A DNA stretch of 64,000 nucleotides, taken from assembly GCF_022836845.1 (NCBI RefSeq), contig NZ_JAJNNZ010000008.1, forward strand, positions 62,001 to 126,000, given 5' to 3'. This document shows, piece after piece, positions 51,439 through 61,313 of this stretch. Below the pieces are notes generated by a model. The model searched no databases. It was not told the origin of the DNA and saw nothing but the letters and a program-made list of their open reading frames with translations. Origin of the DNA: Vibrio gelatinilyticus (lineage in GTDB: Bacteria > Pseudomonadota > Gammaproteobacteria > Enterobacterales > Vibrionaceae). How positions within the stretch are numbered: the stretch's first letter is position 1; every line of letters begins with the position of its first letter. The position numbers and the translations under genes are program-made.

Positions 51439-52941
51439 TTACAACTCACAATAGTCAGTATCTGTGAGGTTTTTACATGGATAGCGCCATACTCGATCGT
51501 CGCGCTGCAGCAGTTGCTCTGACTCTTTCGGCCCCCAAGTACCAGAGGCATAGCCAAATAGTGATTGAGGATCTTGCTTGAAATCAAGAATAGGTTGTAC
51601 AAACTTCCAACACGCTTCTACCGCATCGCTACGAGCAAACAAAGTTGCATCACCATTGAGTGAATCTAGAAGCAAGCGCTCATAAGCGGTAAGCATTTGT
51701 GTTTCTTGCAAAGAAGCATAATGGAAGTTCATTTTTACTTCTTTTGCTTTAAAGCCAGCCCCCGGCTCTTTCAGGCCAAAACTCATCTGAATGCCTTCAT
51801 CAGGTTGAATACGAATAATCAACTTGTTCTCTGGAGCATCTTTACCGAATACCGGGTGCGGTGTGCGTTTGAAATGCATAACAACCTCTGTTACTCGTGT
51901 CGGCAAGCGTTTACCTGAGCGAACGTAAAATGGCACGCCATTCCAACGCCAGTTGTCGATAAACATCTTAAGGCCAACATAAGTCTCTGTACGAGAGTCA
52001 TCCGCTACGCCGGCTTCATCACGATAGCTCGGCAAAAATTCACCACGTACGTTTGATTCGGTGTATTGACCCAACACTAAGTTTTCACGCAAGTCGCTAT
52101 TCGACAGTGGTCTTAGACACTGAAGAACTTTAACCACTTCATCTCGCATTGCATCAGCGTTAATTTGCGCTGGAGACTCCATTCCCACCATTGCCAACAC
52201 TTGCAGCAAGTGGTTTTGGAACATATCGCGTACGGCACCAGACCCATCATAATAGCCGCCACGGCCTTCAACACCAAGGAACTCTGCTCCTGTGATCTCA
52301 ACGTAATCAATGTATCGATGGTTCCAAAGCGGCTCGAACATCGCATTGGAAAAACGGAAAACCAATAAGTTTTGAACCGTTTCTTTACCTAGATAATGGT
52401 CAATACGGTAAATCTGGTGCTCTTGGAAATGCTCATGGATTTCTTTGTCAAGCTTCTGAGCTGACGCTAAGTCATAACCAAATGGCTTCTCGATGATAAG
52501 GCGTTTCCAACCGTCCTCTTCGCTGTTGAGTCCATGAGCAGCAAGGCTAGCAGGAATAACGCTATAAAGGCTTGGTGGTGTCGCTAGGTAAAATAAGGTA
52601 TTTCGCTGTTCAAACTGATAAGAATCAGCAAGTTCATCCAGACGAACAGACAATTTCTGATAGTCCTCAGTGTCGGAGGTATCGATTGCTTGATAATGCA
52701 AATAATTACAGAAAGCATCCAAAACTGCAGGCTCAGTTTTTTCCATCTCTTGAAGAGACGCTTTGAGCTTTTCGCGATAGGATTCATCGCTGTAGTGTGT
52801 TCGACTCACACCTAGGATTGCAAAGGATTTAGGGAGCTGATCGCTCGCAAATAAATGGTATAGGGCTGGGATCAACTTACGATAAGTCAAATCACCCGAC
52901 GCACCAAAAATTACAATACTACTGTTTTCAGGTATTACCAT
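51439..52941 (-). CDS. zwf: glucose-6-phosphate 1-dehydrogenase
   Basis: 500 residues. '[20 protein letters not shown]' is the nucleotide-binding motif, '[21 protein letters not shown]' the active-site signature, and '[18 protein letters not shown]' the late conserved block. First enzyme of the oxidative pentose phosphate pathway. Probable operon with gnd. Confidence 0.97.
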   Translation of the reverse strand: MVIPENSSIVIFGASGDLTYRKLIPALYHLFASDQLPKSFAILGVSRTHYSDESYREKLKASLQEMEKTEPAVLDAFCNYLHYQAIDTSDTEDYQKLSVRLDELADSYQFEQRNTLFYLATPPSLYSVIPASLAAHGLNSEEDGWKRLIIEKPFGYDLASAQKLDKEIHEHFQEHQIYRIDHYLGKETVQNLLVFRFSNAMFEPLWNHRYIDYVEITGAEFLGVEGRGGYYDGSGAVRDMFQNHLLQVLAMVGMESPAQINADAMRDEVVKVLQCLRPLSNSDLRENLVLGQYTESNVRGEFLPSYRDEAGVADDSRTETYVGLKMFIDNWRWNGVPFYVRSGKRLPTRVTEVVMHFKRTPHPVFGKDAPENKLIIRIQPDEGIQMSFGLKEPGAGFKAKEVKMNFHYASLQETQMLTAYERLLLDSLNGDATLFARSDAVEACWKFVQPILDFKQDPQSLFGYASGTWGPKESEQLLQRDDRVWRYPCKNLTDTDYCEL

Positions 52942-53474
52942 CTTGTTTCCTCAAGAACTAGGCGGTTGTTTTAGCGCGCGCAATGTTAACAGCGGACGAC
53001 GCAAATTAAAAATAAGTTTTGCCTATTAAATCCATAGGTAAATTCATATCTTTGATATATTACGCCTTAACTAGTGTAGTCAAAGTTCGATCCACCGTAC
53101 TACATTATACAACTGTATGCGTTTCGTTGATGGATCCTAGAATCCGATATGAATGAATCCACCTTCTGAGAGAGAATTCCACCGTCCTTTTTGATAAATA
53201 AGATATAATGCAAAAACGAAATTTTTATATGCAGTTACGACATGTGGAATGGACACTACTTAGTTGTAATTCATACCAATAAGGATATTGGTCATTTGGG
53301 TTATAGGACTAACCACAGGCTAGACGTAGAGCGAAAACAGCGCTCAGCATCTAGACTTTATTAAAATACAAATAGCATTTGATGGTAGAGCGAATAAGCA
53401 AGCATTAAAGTTGGATTGCATTTCAGCCTCTCTGACTGGCTCGATTCAGTACTGCTGTAATAAGGTATAAAGTT
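52942..53474. other. divergent control region, zwf and sdaA
   Basis: About 530 bp without a gene. It has a CCAATA-AGGA-TATTGG inverted repeat at 53277-53292 and an imperfect hairpin at 53321-53357 (CTAGA..G..GAGC / GCTC..C.TCTAG), which together look like a structured leader or a repeat element. Both promoters must lie here; no regulator site was recognised. Confidence 0.4.
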
Positions 53475-54845
53475 ATGTTGTCCATTTTCGACATTTATAA
53501 AGTTGGCGTAGGCCCGTCAAGTTCCCATACAAATGGCCCTATGATCGCTGGCTATCAATTCTCTCAGTTGATTTCTAAAAAACTGGTATCGGTATCCCGC
53601 ATTCGAATAGACCTATACGGTTCACTGTCGCTAACTGGTATTGGACACCATACCGATCGCGCCACCATTCTTGGTCTTTTAGGTAATCAACCCGATACCA
53701 TCAAAATATCTAGCGCTAACGCCACGATGCGCAAGGCCATTACCGATGGCGTTCTGCCTCTTTCTGGAATCCATGAGATTGCGTTCAACTATAAGCGCGA
53801 CATGATCTTTCACGAGGAAAACCTCCCTCTTCACGAAAACGGTATGACCATCTCTGCCTTTGATAGTGAAGGGAATCGTATTGGTTTCGAAACCTACTAC
53901 TCCATTGGCGGTGGTTTTATCGCCACGGCTGACGAGCTTACGAGTGGAAAATCACAAACAGACGTCAGTGTGAGCTTTCCATTTAACAGTGCCGATGAAA
54001 TGCTAGCGCTTGCTGAAAAGCACGGTATGAGCCTTGGCGGCATGGTGCTTCGCAACGAGTTGGCTTTCAAGGACATCGAAGAGATTAATGCTAAAACCGA
54101 GCAGATTTGGCGCGTGATGACGCGCTGTATGGAACGTGGTTTTGAGACAGAAGGCATCTTAGACGGCGGCCTTAATGTAACTCGCAGAGCCCCTAACCTT
54201 CTTAAGAAACTGGAAGCGAATGCCGCTATTGAGAATGATCCGATGGAAATCATGGATTGGATCAACCTCTTTGCTTTTGCGGTCAGCGAAGAAAACGCGG
54301 CTGGCGGCCAAGTGGTTACCTCCCCAACGAATGGCGCCGCCGGCGTCATCCCAGCGGTGCTCATGTATTACCATCGTTTTATCAAAGAGCTGGACACCAA
54401 ACAGCTTAAAGATTTTATTGCGGTTTCTGGCGCGATTGGCATTTTGTACAAAACCAACGCCTCCATATCGGGTGCCGAGGTTGGCTGTCAGGGCGAGGTC
54501 GGAGTTTCTTCTTCGATGGCCGCGGCAGGATTAACCGCGCTCCGTGGTGGCAGCAACGAACAGATGTGCATTGCCGCAGAAATCGCGATGGAGCATTCAC
54601 TAGGGATGACTTGTGACCCTATTGGCGGTCTGGTTCAAGTTCCTTGTATTGAACGTAATGCGATGGGAGCAATGAAAGCGATCAACGCCTCTCGAATGGC
54701 CCTAAAAAGAACAAGTAAATGCCTGATTTCTCTTGATAAAGTTATTGATACCATGTATCAAACAGGTAAAGATATGAATAAGAAATATCGAGAAACGTCA
54801 CAAGGTGGTTTAGCGCTTATCCACCTGGCACCACCTTGCGAATAA
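53475..54845 (+). CDS. sdaA: L-serine ammonia-lyase (iron-sulfur type)
   Basis: 456 residues. 'MLSIFDIYKVGVGPSSSHTNGPMIAG' is the beta-domain start; cysteines for the 4Fe-4S cluster are in 'GCQGEVGVSSSMAAAGL', 'MTCDPIGGLVQVPCIERNAMGA'. Converts serine to pyruvate and ammonia. Single-domain-order form (beta then alpha), as in E. coli SdaA/SdaB. A hairpin follows the stop. Confidence 0.95.
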   Translation: MLSIFDIYKVGVGPSSSHTNGPMIAGYQFSQLISKKLVSVSRIRIDLYGSLSLTGIGHHTDRATILGLLGNQPDTIKISSANATMRKAITDGVLPLSGIHEIAFNYKRDMIFHEENLPLHENGMTISAFDSEGNRIGFETYYSIGGGFIATADELTSGKSQTDVSVSFPFNSADEMLALAEKHGMSLGGMVLRNELAFKDIEEINAKTEQIWRVMTRCMERGFETEGILDGGLNVTRRAPNLLKKLEANAAIENDPMEIMDWINLFAFAVSEENAAGGQVVTSPTNGAAGVIPAVLMYYHRFIKELDTKQLKDFIAVSGAIGILYKTNASISGAEVGCQGEVGVSSSMAAAGLTALRGGSNEQMCIAAEIAMEHSLGMTCDPIGGLVQVPCIERNAMGAMKAINASRMALKRTSKCLISLDKVIDTMYQTGKDMNKKYRETSQGGLALIHLAPPCE

Positions 54846-54868
54846 CCTTATAGAACGTTGGCGAGATA

Positions 54869-54900
54869 ACCCAGAGGTCACGCATTGCGTGTCGCTGGGT
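54869..54900. terminator. hairpin between sdaA and the YegD gene
   Basis: ACCCAG (54869-54874) pairs with CTGGGT (54895-54900), with an inner CACGC-ATT-GCGTG stem. It lies between convergent genes and lacks a clear T-run, so its terminator role is only likely. Confidence 0.55.
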
Positions 54901-54910
54901 AGTTCACAAG

Positions 54911-56263
54911 TTATGCATAGCAGGTCTGCGCCCAACGAGCCAGGCCTGCTGTTACTGAGCCAAAGTAATTACCACCAATCACCGGAACATTAGGTAACAC
55001 CTGCTGAACCGCGTCACGTAAGATCGGCGAACGAGCCGAGCCTCCCGTCATAAATATCGCGTCTGGCTGAGTTTGTCCCCGTTGTACCGCTTCTTTAACC
55101 AATTCTATCATTTTACTTTTTGGTGAATCGATGGCTTCAATCATCTGCGACTGACTAATGTCGATTTCAATCGCATCGCTAAGGTGAGCCAATTTGGCAG
55201 CGAAATGCTGGTTGTCAGACAGCGCGATTTTGGCCTCTTCTGCTTTGCGCACTAAATGATGCCCTAACGTATCAAAATAGACCTGCAATAATCGGGAAAG
55301 TTTGCTTGGATCCTGTGCCATTTTCTGTAGTGTTTTTAAATCCGCCAGGTTTTGTCGAGCATAGAACGACTTCTGTGCCTCTACATTATTGATTGCAATT
55401 GGATTCCAAAACTGAGTGATTGGCATGTCAATGCCACTCGTCGCTTTACTCCCTAATCCAAACGCAGGCATAAGGCGTTTAAACGCTAGATAGATATCCA
55501 GATCATTTCCTCCCACTCTTTGACCACTATGGGAAAGTAGACTGGCACTACGATCTGATAACGTGCGATAGCTTGGTCCCATCTGAATTAACGAGCAATC
55601 GGTGGTACCACCACCAATATCAACCACCAATACCGTCATATCTTTAGTTAGTGACGCTTCATACTCTAAACCCGCAGCAACGGGTTCGTATTGGAATTGA
55701 ACATCTTGAAACCCTGCTCTTTTTGCGGCAGAACTGAGTATGCTGATGGCTTGTTTGTTCGCCGCTTCCCCCCCTCGGCCATGAAAGTTGATCGGCCTTC
55801 CGATCACCGCCTGATGTATGGTTTGCTCAAGTTGTGATTCGGCTTGATGTTTAATATTGGCCATCATGCTGCAAACAAGATCTTCAAAAAAACTCAATTG
55901 GTTCTCATGAAGTCCTGAAGCACCAAGAAATGATTTGGGGGATTTGACATAGTAGACCTCACCAGGCTCTTGCAAATAGGTATTAAGTGCGCCTTCACCA
56001 TAGTGGACATCGTCCTGCTCTAGGCGGATATCTTCTTCCTTATTAAAGGCAATAGAACGTCGCAATAGGCGTTCACCGATATCACCGCTCGGTTGGATGT
56101 CGCGAAATCGAAACAAGTCTTCGGAAACCGATTCACGAGTAGGAGCACAAATTGTTGAGGGAATATACGGGTTGCCCTTTTCCAGCGCGACCAACTCTGG
56201 TTGGTCACCTTGCATAACAGCCACCGAACAGTTAGCCGTTCCGTAATCAAATCCTATGTACAT
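54911..56263 (-). CDS. yegD: Hsp70-family chaperone-like protein YegD
   Basis: 450 residues from the ATG at 56263, with GAGGTG five bases before; this equals the E. coli YegD length. An ATPase domain only: 'MYIGFDYGTANCSVAVMQ' phosphate 1, 'VVDIGGGTTDCSLI' phosphate 2, 'FMTGGSARSPILRDAV' adenosine. No substrate-binding or lid domain of DnaK, as in other YegD proteins. Role unknown. Confidence 0.9.
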   Translation of the reverse strand: MYIGFDYGTANCSVAVMQGDQPELVALEKGNPYIPSTICAPTRESVSEDLFRFRDIQPSGDIGERLLRRSIAFNKEEDIRLEQDDVHYGEGALNTYLQEPGEVYYVKSPKSFLGASGLHENQLSFFEDLVCSMMANIKHQAESQLEQTIHQAVIGRPINFHGRGGEAANKQAISILSSAAKRAGFQDVQFQYEPVAAGLEYEASLTKDMTVLVVDIGGGTTDCSLIQMGPSYRTLSDRSASLLSHSGQRVGGNDLDIYLAFKRLMPAFGLGSKATSGIDMPITQFWNPIAINNVEAQKSFYARQNLADLKTLQKMAQDPSKLSRLLQVYFDTLGHHLVRKAEEAKIALSDNQHFAAKLAHLSDAIEIDISQSQMIEAIDSPKSKMIELVKEAVQRGQTQPDAIFMTGGSARSPILRDAVQQVLPNVPVIGGNYFGSVTAGLARWAQTCYA

Positions 56264-56407
56264 TTGCACCTCAACCACAAGAAAAAAGGTCGAGCATGCT
56301 AACCGAAATTTGTGCTCAGGGCTACTGTTATCGCCCAATTCACATTGGGCTGCAACCTTACTTGTCATTGGGGCGGAACTGTCGAGCCATCACCTTGCGG
56401 TTAAACG

Positions 56408-57928
56408 TTAACTCACGCACTTCAAAGCTTGCTGCCCCGCCTGCTTTGTCACTAAGTACTGCGCCAAGACTTCTGCTTCTTCCTGGCTAAACTCAAGACC
56501 GAGTTTACTTCTTCTCCATAAAATATCGTCAACAGACACTGCCCACTCTTGGTCAATCAAATAGTCCACTTCAGCTTGAAATAAACCGTGGCCAAAACAA
56601 TGCCCTAATTCAGTCGTCGATGTTTTTCCTTCAAGGAACTGGTAAACGAGTGTTCCATAGGCCTTAACCCAACGACAAATAATAGCAATATCAAGCCAGG
56701 CATAATCTTTATGAACGCGTTCGATAAAAGCATCTCGGCACGAGAAATTCCCCCCTGGTAAGACGGCATCTTTTGTCCAACCTGATCCCATGTGTGGGAA
56801 AAAGGGCAAAAGCTTATCAACGGCCGCTTGTCCAAGTTTTCGATACGTCGTCAACTTGCCGCCGAAGATTGACAATAGCGGTGCTGACGCGACTGATTGG
56901 TCAAGCTCAATGGTGTAGTCTCTTGTTACCGCTTGCGCATCCGACGATTCATCTTCGCATAACGGTCGAACGCCCGACCAAGCTGAGATGACGTCATTGG
57001 GTAGCACTTTATTGTTAAAATGTTGATTGACAATCTCGCACAGATATTCAATCTCTTCATTATCTATCTTGACCTCAGCAGGGTCTCCGGAAAATTCCAC
57101 ATCAGTCGTGCCTATCACCGAGTAGCGATCTAGATAAGGTAAAACGAACACGATGCGCTTGTCCTCGTTTTGCAAAATAAAGGCGTGATTTTCCTGATAC
57201 ATTTTTGGCACTATCACATGACTTCCTTTCACCAAACGGATCCCTCTTGGCGAGCGCATTTTGAGTTGAGAATCAAAAAAACGGTCGACCCATGGGCCAG
57301 CTGCATTGACTAACGCTTTGCTTCTCACTGTTTCGACCTCACCCGTCAAGGTGTTTTCTATATCAATGTCCCAGTTATCTTCACTGCGCTTTGCACCAAC
57401 ACATTTAGAACATGTGGCAATATGAGCGCCTTTTTGTTGTGCGAGTTTGGCGTTAATCACCACCAGTCGTGAGTCATCAACGGCACAATCTGAATATTCA
57501 AAACCTTCTTTCATTTCGGGCAGTAAAGGACCAGATTCATCAAACCTGACATGCTTACTGCCTGGTAAAGAGATTCGCTTGCCCAGGTTGTCGTAGAGAA
57601 ACAATCCGGCTCGAATCATCCAGGCCGGACGCAAGTGTGGGCGATGGGGGAGCTGAAAACGCAATGGTGAAACTAGATGAGGCGCATTTTTTAACAGAAC
57701 TTCGCGCTCAGCCAGTGCCTCTGAGACTAAACGAAACTCATAATGTTCGAGGTAACGCAATCCACCATGAATCAGTTTGCTACTCGCAGACGAAGTAGCC
57801 GAGGCCAGATCATTCATCTCATACAAGGCCACTTTCAGGCCTCGGCCGGCGGCATCAGCAGCAACAGCGACACCATTGATCCCACCACCAACTACCACCA
57901 AATCATAATGCTTTTGATAATTATCCAT
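56408..57928 (-). CDS. glpD: aerobic glycerol-3-phosphate dehydrogenase
   Basis: 506 residues from the ATG at 57928. FAD motif 'YDLVVVGGGINGVAVAADAAGRGLKVAL', then 'ASATSSASSKLIHGGLRYLE' and 'VNAAGPWVDRF'. Oxidises sn-glycerol 3-phosphate to dihydroxyacetone phosphate at the inner membrane, giving electrons to ubiquinone. It is divergent from glpK over a region with GlpR-type sites. Confidence 0.95.
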   Translation of the reverse strand: MDNYQKHYDLVVVGGGINGVAVAADAAGRGLKVALYEMNDLASATSSASSKLIHGGLRYLEHYEFRLVSEALAEREVLLKNAPHLVSPLRFQLPHRPHLRPAWMIRAGLFLYDNLGKRISLPGSKHVRFDESGPLLPEMKEGFEYSDCAVDDSRLVVINAKLAQQKGAHIATCSKCVGAKRSEDNWDIDIENTLTGEVETVRSKALVNAAGPWVDRFFDSQLKMRSPRGIRLVKGSHVIVPKMYQENHAFILQNEDKRIVFVLPYLDRYSVIGTTDVEFSGDPAEVKIDNEEIEYLCEIVNQHFNNKVLPNDVISAWSGVRPLCEDESSDAQAVTRDYTIELDQSVASAPLLSIFGGKLTTYRKLGQAAVDKLLPFFPHMGSGWTKDAVLPGGNFSCRDAFIERVHKDYAWLDIAIICRWVKAYGTLVYQFLEGKTSTTELGHCFGHGLFQAEVDYLIDQEWAVSVDDILWRRSKLGLEFSQEEAEVLAQYLVTKQAGQQALKCVS

Positions 57929-57956
57929 ACTCAGACACACTCGTTTAAATTCGTAT

Positions 57957-57976
57957 ATGTTCGTTTGTGCTCATTT
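57957..57976. promoter_or_regulatory. GlpR operator candidate, glpD side
   Basis: TATGTTCGTTTGTGCTCATT matches 17 of 20 positions of the E. coli GlpR consensus as I recall it (WATKYTCGWWAW-CGMWMATW). It lies 29 bp upstream of the glpD ATG. Confidence 0.55.
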
Positions 57977-58142
57977 ATAGTTAATATAAGCATCAAAAAC
58001 GAAAAGATCGAGCATTATTTATACATCACAAGAAAATAGTGAACAAAGTCCTATATAGCGAGGAATGAGAGCCATATCTTTGCAAAACACCAATTAATTA
58101 TTTAACATTATTGACAATTAGATGTGACATTTCACTGGTCAT

Positions 58143-58162
58143 TGTTTGCGAAAACGAAAGTC
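58143..58162. promoter_or_regulatory. GlpR operator candidate, glpK side
   Basis: TGTTTGCGAAAACGAAAGTC contains the operator centre CG-AAAA-CG with weaker flanks. It lies about 40 bp before the glpK ATG. A further CG-rich half-site sits near 57999-58015. Confidence 0.4.
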
Positions 58163-58202
58163 ACATGGAGCGAGTAATTGTTCAAATTAGGAAGAGGACA
58201 AT

Positions 58203-59693
58203 ATGGGAAAAAATAACAAAGTCGTCGTTGCATTGGATCAAGGCACCACCAGCTCCAGAGCCATTATTTTTGACCATGATGCGAATATTGTCAGTACCGC
58301 GCAGCGTGAATTTACCCAGATCTACCCTAATGCAGGATGGGTTGAACATGATCCAATGGAGATTTGGGCGACTCAGCGCTCCTCCCTTACGGAAGTTCTT
58401 GCTCAATCGGACATTGAGAATGACGAAGTCGCTGCTATAGGCATTACCAACCAACGAGAAACCACTATCGTTTGGGATAAAAATACTGGCCAGCCTATTT
58501 ACAATGCTATCGTGTGGCAGTGTCGCCGCACCGCAGAGTACTGCGACCAACTCAAAAGTAACGGGCATGAGGACTATATCCGTCAAACCACTGGTTTAGT
58601 CATCGACGCCTATTTTTCAGGTTCAAAAATCGCGTGGATATTAGACAACGTTGAAGGCGCACGCGACAAAGCTGAAAATGGTGAGTTGCTCTTCGGAACA
58701 GTAGATACATGGCTTATCTGGAAGTTGACGCACGGTAAATCGCACGTCACCGATGTGACCAACGCTTCAAGAACCATGCTTTTTAATATTCATACCTTGC
58801 AATGGGATCAAACTCTGCTGGATCTCTTCAACATCCCAAAAGCCATGTTGCCGGAAGTAAAATCAAGCAGCGAAATCTACGGCTATACAAACATTGGCGG
58901 CGGCAGTGTTGATATTCCAATAAGTGGCATCGCTGGCGATCAGCAAGCGGCTCTTTTTGGCCAGCAATGTCTTAAAAAGGGCATGGTAAAAAACACCTAC
59001 GGCACTGGTTGTTTCCTACTAATGAATACAGGAAGCAATGCCATCAATTCTAAACATGGCTTGCTAACCACAATCGGCTATCAGATTGGTGACGAAGTTA
59101 CCTATGCGTTAGAGGGCAGCGTATTTATGGGCGGTGCTACGATTCAGTGGCTTCGAGATGAACTTGGTCTGATCCAAGATGCCTCAGACACCCAATACTT
59201 CGCAGAAAAAGTGGACGACACCAATGGTGTTTATCTTGTGCCTGCCTTTGTTGGCTTGGGTGCTCCGTATTGGGATCCACATGCAAGAGGCTCACTAACG
59301 GGTCTGACGCGAGGCACCAATCGTAATCATATTATTCGCGCTGCACTTGAGTCCATTGCCTACCAAAGCCGGGATGTCCTTCTAGCCATGGAAGAAGATT
59401 CAGGCATAAAACTGAACCAAATTCGTGTTGACGGTGGCGCTGTAGCCAATGACTTTTTGATGCAGTTTCAAGCCGACATTATGGGTAACAAAGTTGTTCG
59501 CCCTGTGATTAGGGAATCAACAGCGTTAGGCGCTGCAATGCTAGCCGGACTTGCGGTTGGTTTTTGGAACTCAAGAGTGGAACTGGCGGATAAGAAAGAG
59601 ATAGAAAGAACCTTCTCTCCCAAGCTCGATCGCAGTGCTCGCGAGCAGCTCTACAAGGGTTGGTTAAACGCAATTAAACGAACGCGCTCTTAG
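58203..59693 (+). CDS. glpK: glycerol kinase
   Basis: 496 residues, FGGY kinase. '[22 protein letters not shown]', '[35 protein letters not shown]' and '[21 protein letters not shown]' are diagnostic. Makes glycerol 3-phosphate from glycerol. No glpF facilitator gene lies in the window. Confidence 0.97.
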   Translation: MGKNNKVVVALDQGTTSSRAIIFDHDANIVSTAQREFTQIYPNAGWVEHDPMEIWATQRSSLTEVLAQSDIENDEVAAIGITNQRETTIVWDKNTGQPIYNAIVWQCRRTAEYCDQLKSNGHEDYIRQTTGLVIDAYFSGSKIAWILDNVEGARDKAENGELLFGTVDTWLIWKLTHGKSHVTDVTNASRTMLFNIHTLQWDQTLLDLFNIPKAMLPEVKSSSEIYGYTNIGGGSVDIPISGIAGDQQAALFGQQCLKKGMVKNTYGTGCFLLMNTGSNAINSKHGLLTTIGYQIGDEVTYALEGSVFMGGATIQWLRDELGLIQDASDTQYFAEKVDDTNGVYLVPAFVGLGAPYWDPHARGSLTGLTRGTNRNHIIRAALESIAYQSRDVLLAMEEDSGIKLNQIRVDGGAVANDFLMQFQADIMGNKVVRPVIRESTALGAAMLAGLAVGFWNSRVELADKKEIERTFSPKLDRSAREQLYKGWLNAIKRTRS

Positions 59694-59722
59694 CGGAAAG
59701 ATTTGCTATTCATAAATGACGT

Positions 59723-59746
59723 AAAGGTGAGTATAAACTCACCTTT
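59723..59746. terminator. terminator after glpK
   Basis: AAAGGTGAGT-ATAA-ACTCACCTTT, a perfect 10-bp stem, between convergent glpK and glpR. Confidence 0.85.
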
Positions 59747-59793
59747 TCTATTGTGAACTCGACAGGCCAACGCTTAGTACGTGGAAAGCCGCT

Positions 59794-60555
59794 TTACTGA
59801 CAGACTATCAAATCGACATCATTTTGCTCAATCACTTCGACCAAACTCGCCGGAGGCAAAATATCGGTATACAGCGCATCGACCTGAGAGATATGCCCCA
59901 AATTTACCATTGCTCCGCGATTAAACTTACTGCTGTCCGCCGCTAGAATCGTTTGCCCAGAGCACGCGATGATCGCTTGAGCGATTCGCACTTCAGAAAA
60001 ATCAAAGTCCAACAAGCTGCCATCTTCATGAATACCCGATATACCAATAATGCCAAAATCCAAACGAAACTGCTCAATGAATTCTTTCGCCGCCTCACCA
60101 ATAATGCCGCCATCCTTATTACGGATCTGGCCGCCTGCCACAATCACCGTGAAGTCGTCTTTGACTCTTAAAATATTGGCAACATTGATATTGTTAGTCA
60201 CTATTTTAAGATCCCGGTGCTCTAAGAGTGCCGATGCAACCGCTTCGGTGGTCGTACCGATATCGATAAACAAAGAGGAGCCATTGGGAATACGTTTAAC
60301 CAATTGCTTAGCGATGTAAGACTTCTCTGTTTGGAAGTGAATCTTTCGAGTGGAATACGCTTCGTTCTCAGTACTTGAATGCAAAGATGCGCCGCCATGA
60401 TGTCGACTGATCACACCTTGATTCGCTAGTTCATTTAAGTCGCGTCGAATCGTCTGTGGGCTTACACTCAGCTCGTCAACAAATTCCTCTGTGGTCAAAA
60501 AGCCACTTTGTGCCAACATGGACAGTATTTCTCGATGACGTTGTGTTTGCTTCAA
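59794..60555 (-). CDS. glpR: glycerol-3-phosphate regulon repressor
   Basis: 253 residues, DeoR family. The helix-turn-helix is 'VDELSVSPQTIRRDLNELANQGVISRHHGGA'. A sugar-phosphate isomerase-like sensor domain follows ('SSLFIDIGTTTEAVASAL', 'TNNINVANIL', 'GIIGISGIHEDGSLLDFD', 'ADSSKFNR'). Length matches E. coli GlpR (252). Likely represses glpD and glpK, released by glycerol 3-phosphate. Confidence 0.93.
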   Translation of the reverse strand: MKQTQRHREILSMLAQSGFLTTEEFVDELSVSPQTIRRDLNELANQGVISRHHGGASLHSSTENEAYSTRKIHFQTEKSYIAKQLVKRIPNGSSLFIDIGTTTEAVASALLEHRDLKIVTNNINVANILRVKDDFTVIVAGGQIRNKDGGIIGEAAKEFIEQFRLDFGIIGISGIHEDGSLLDFDFSEVRIAQAIIACSGQTILAADSSKFNRGAMVNLGHISQVDALYTDILPPASLVEVIEQNDVDLIVCQ

Positions 60556-60646
60556 CTTAAACTCCCTGTGTTGAGCAGGCTTAAAACACTAGCAATAGTA
60601 ATGAGTTAAGCCAGAGATTTCACCTTAAAGCGGCAATTTTGCGTTG

Positions 60647-61303
60647 CTACGCCAATTCTTGATAAACGCTATTAAGCGAAGATCTAACCTTATGACCCAA
60701 AGCCAAAACCTCTTGGCATGGCTCAACCAAATCGGGGATTTGATATGTGATCGTGTTGGCAGCTACTGCGGAGCGCACACCATTGTTTGAATCCTCAAAA
60801 GCAAGGCACTTATCCGGGGCGATATTTAACCGCTTAGCCGCTAACAAGTAAATTTCAGGGTGAGGTTTACCCTGTTCGACTTCGCAACCAGTGCTGATGT
60901 GATCAAAATAGTGGTTTAAGCCCGCTAACTCAAGTTTACGCTCTGCGACATTTCGTTGGGTAGAGGTCGCAACGGCAATCGGGATATCATTGCCCTTTAA
61001 CCAGTTAAGTAGTTGAACAACCCCTTCTTTTACTGGAATAGCCTCGTGCATCACCACATTTTGATATCGTTCACGCCATTCACGATTGACCGCTGGATAA
61101 TCAAAGTCATCACCGTAGCCCGCTCGGAATATTTTTTCTATTCCCGCTGCATTACAACCAATGATGCTCAGGTAAATGTCTTTTTTAAATGGAACCTGTA
61201 AGGTCTCACAAGCTTGGCTAAAGATTTTCATGCAGACACGCTCGGTGTCAAGCAAGAGTCCGTCCATATCAAAAATCGCAGCTTCAAAATTAAGGTCTTT
61301 CAT
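60647..61303 (-). CDS. HAD-superfamily phosphatase (beta-phosphoglucomutase-like)
   Basis: 218 residues from the ATG at 61303, with GAGGCTG before it. 'AAIFDMDGLLLDTE' (motif I), 'IAVATSTQRN' (motif II), 'GKPHPEIYLLAAKRL' (motif III) and 'CLAFEDSNNGVRSA' (motif IV) are complete, with a helical C1 cap. Substrate unknown; 2-deoxyglucose-6-phosphatase or pseudouridine-5'-phosphatase-like enzymes share this form. The helicase gene stop is 119 codons away in no sense; it begins 10 bp past the stop of the DEAD-box gene on the same strand, so the two are probably one operon. Confidence 0.85.
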   Translation of the reverse strand: MKDLNFEAAIFDMDGLLLDTERVCMKIFSQACETLQVPFKKDIYLSIIGCNAAGIEKIFRAGYGDDFDYPAVNREWRERYQNVVMHEAIPVKEGVVQLLNWLKGNDIPIAVATSTQRNVAERKLELAGLNHYFDHISTGCEVEQGKPHPEIYLLAAKRLNIAPDKCLAFEDSNNGVRSAVAANTITYQIPDLVEPCQEVLALGHKVRSSLNSVYQELA

Positions 61304-61313
61304 TGTATCAGCC

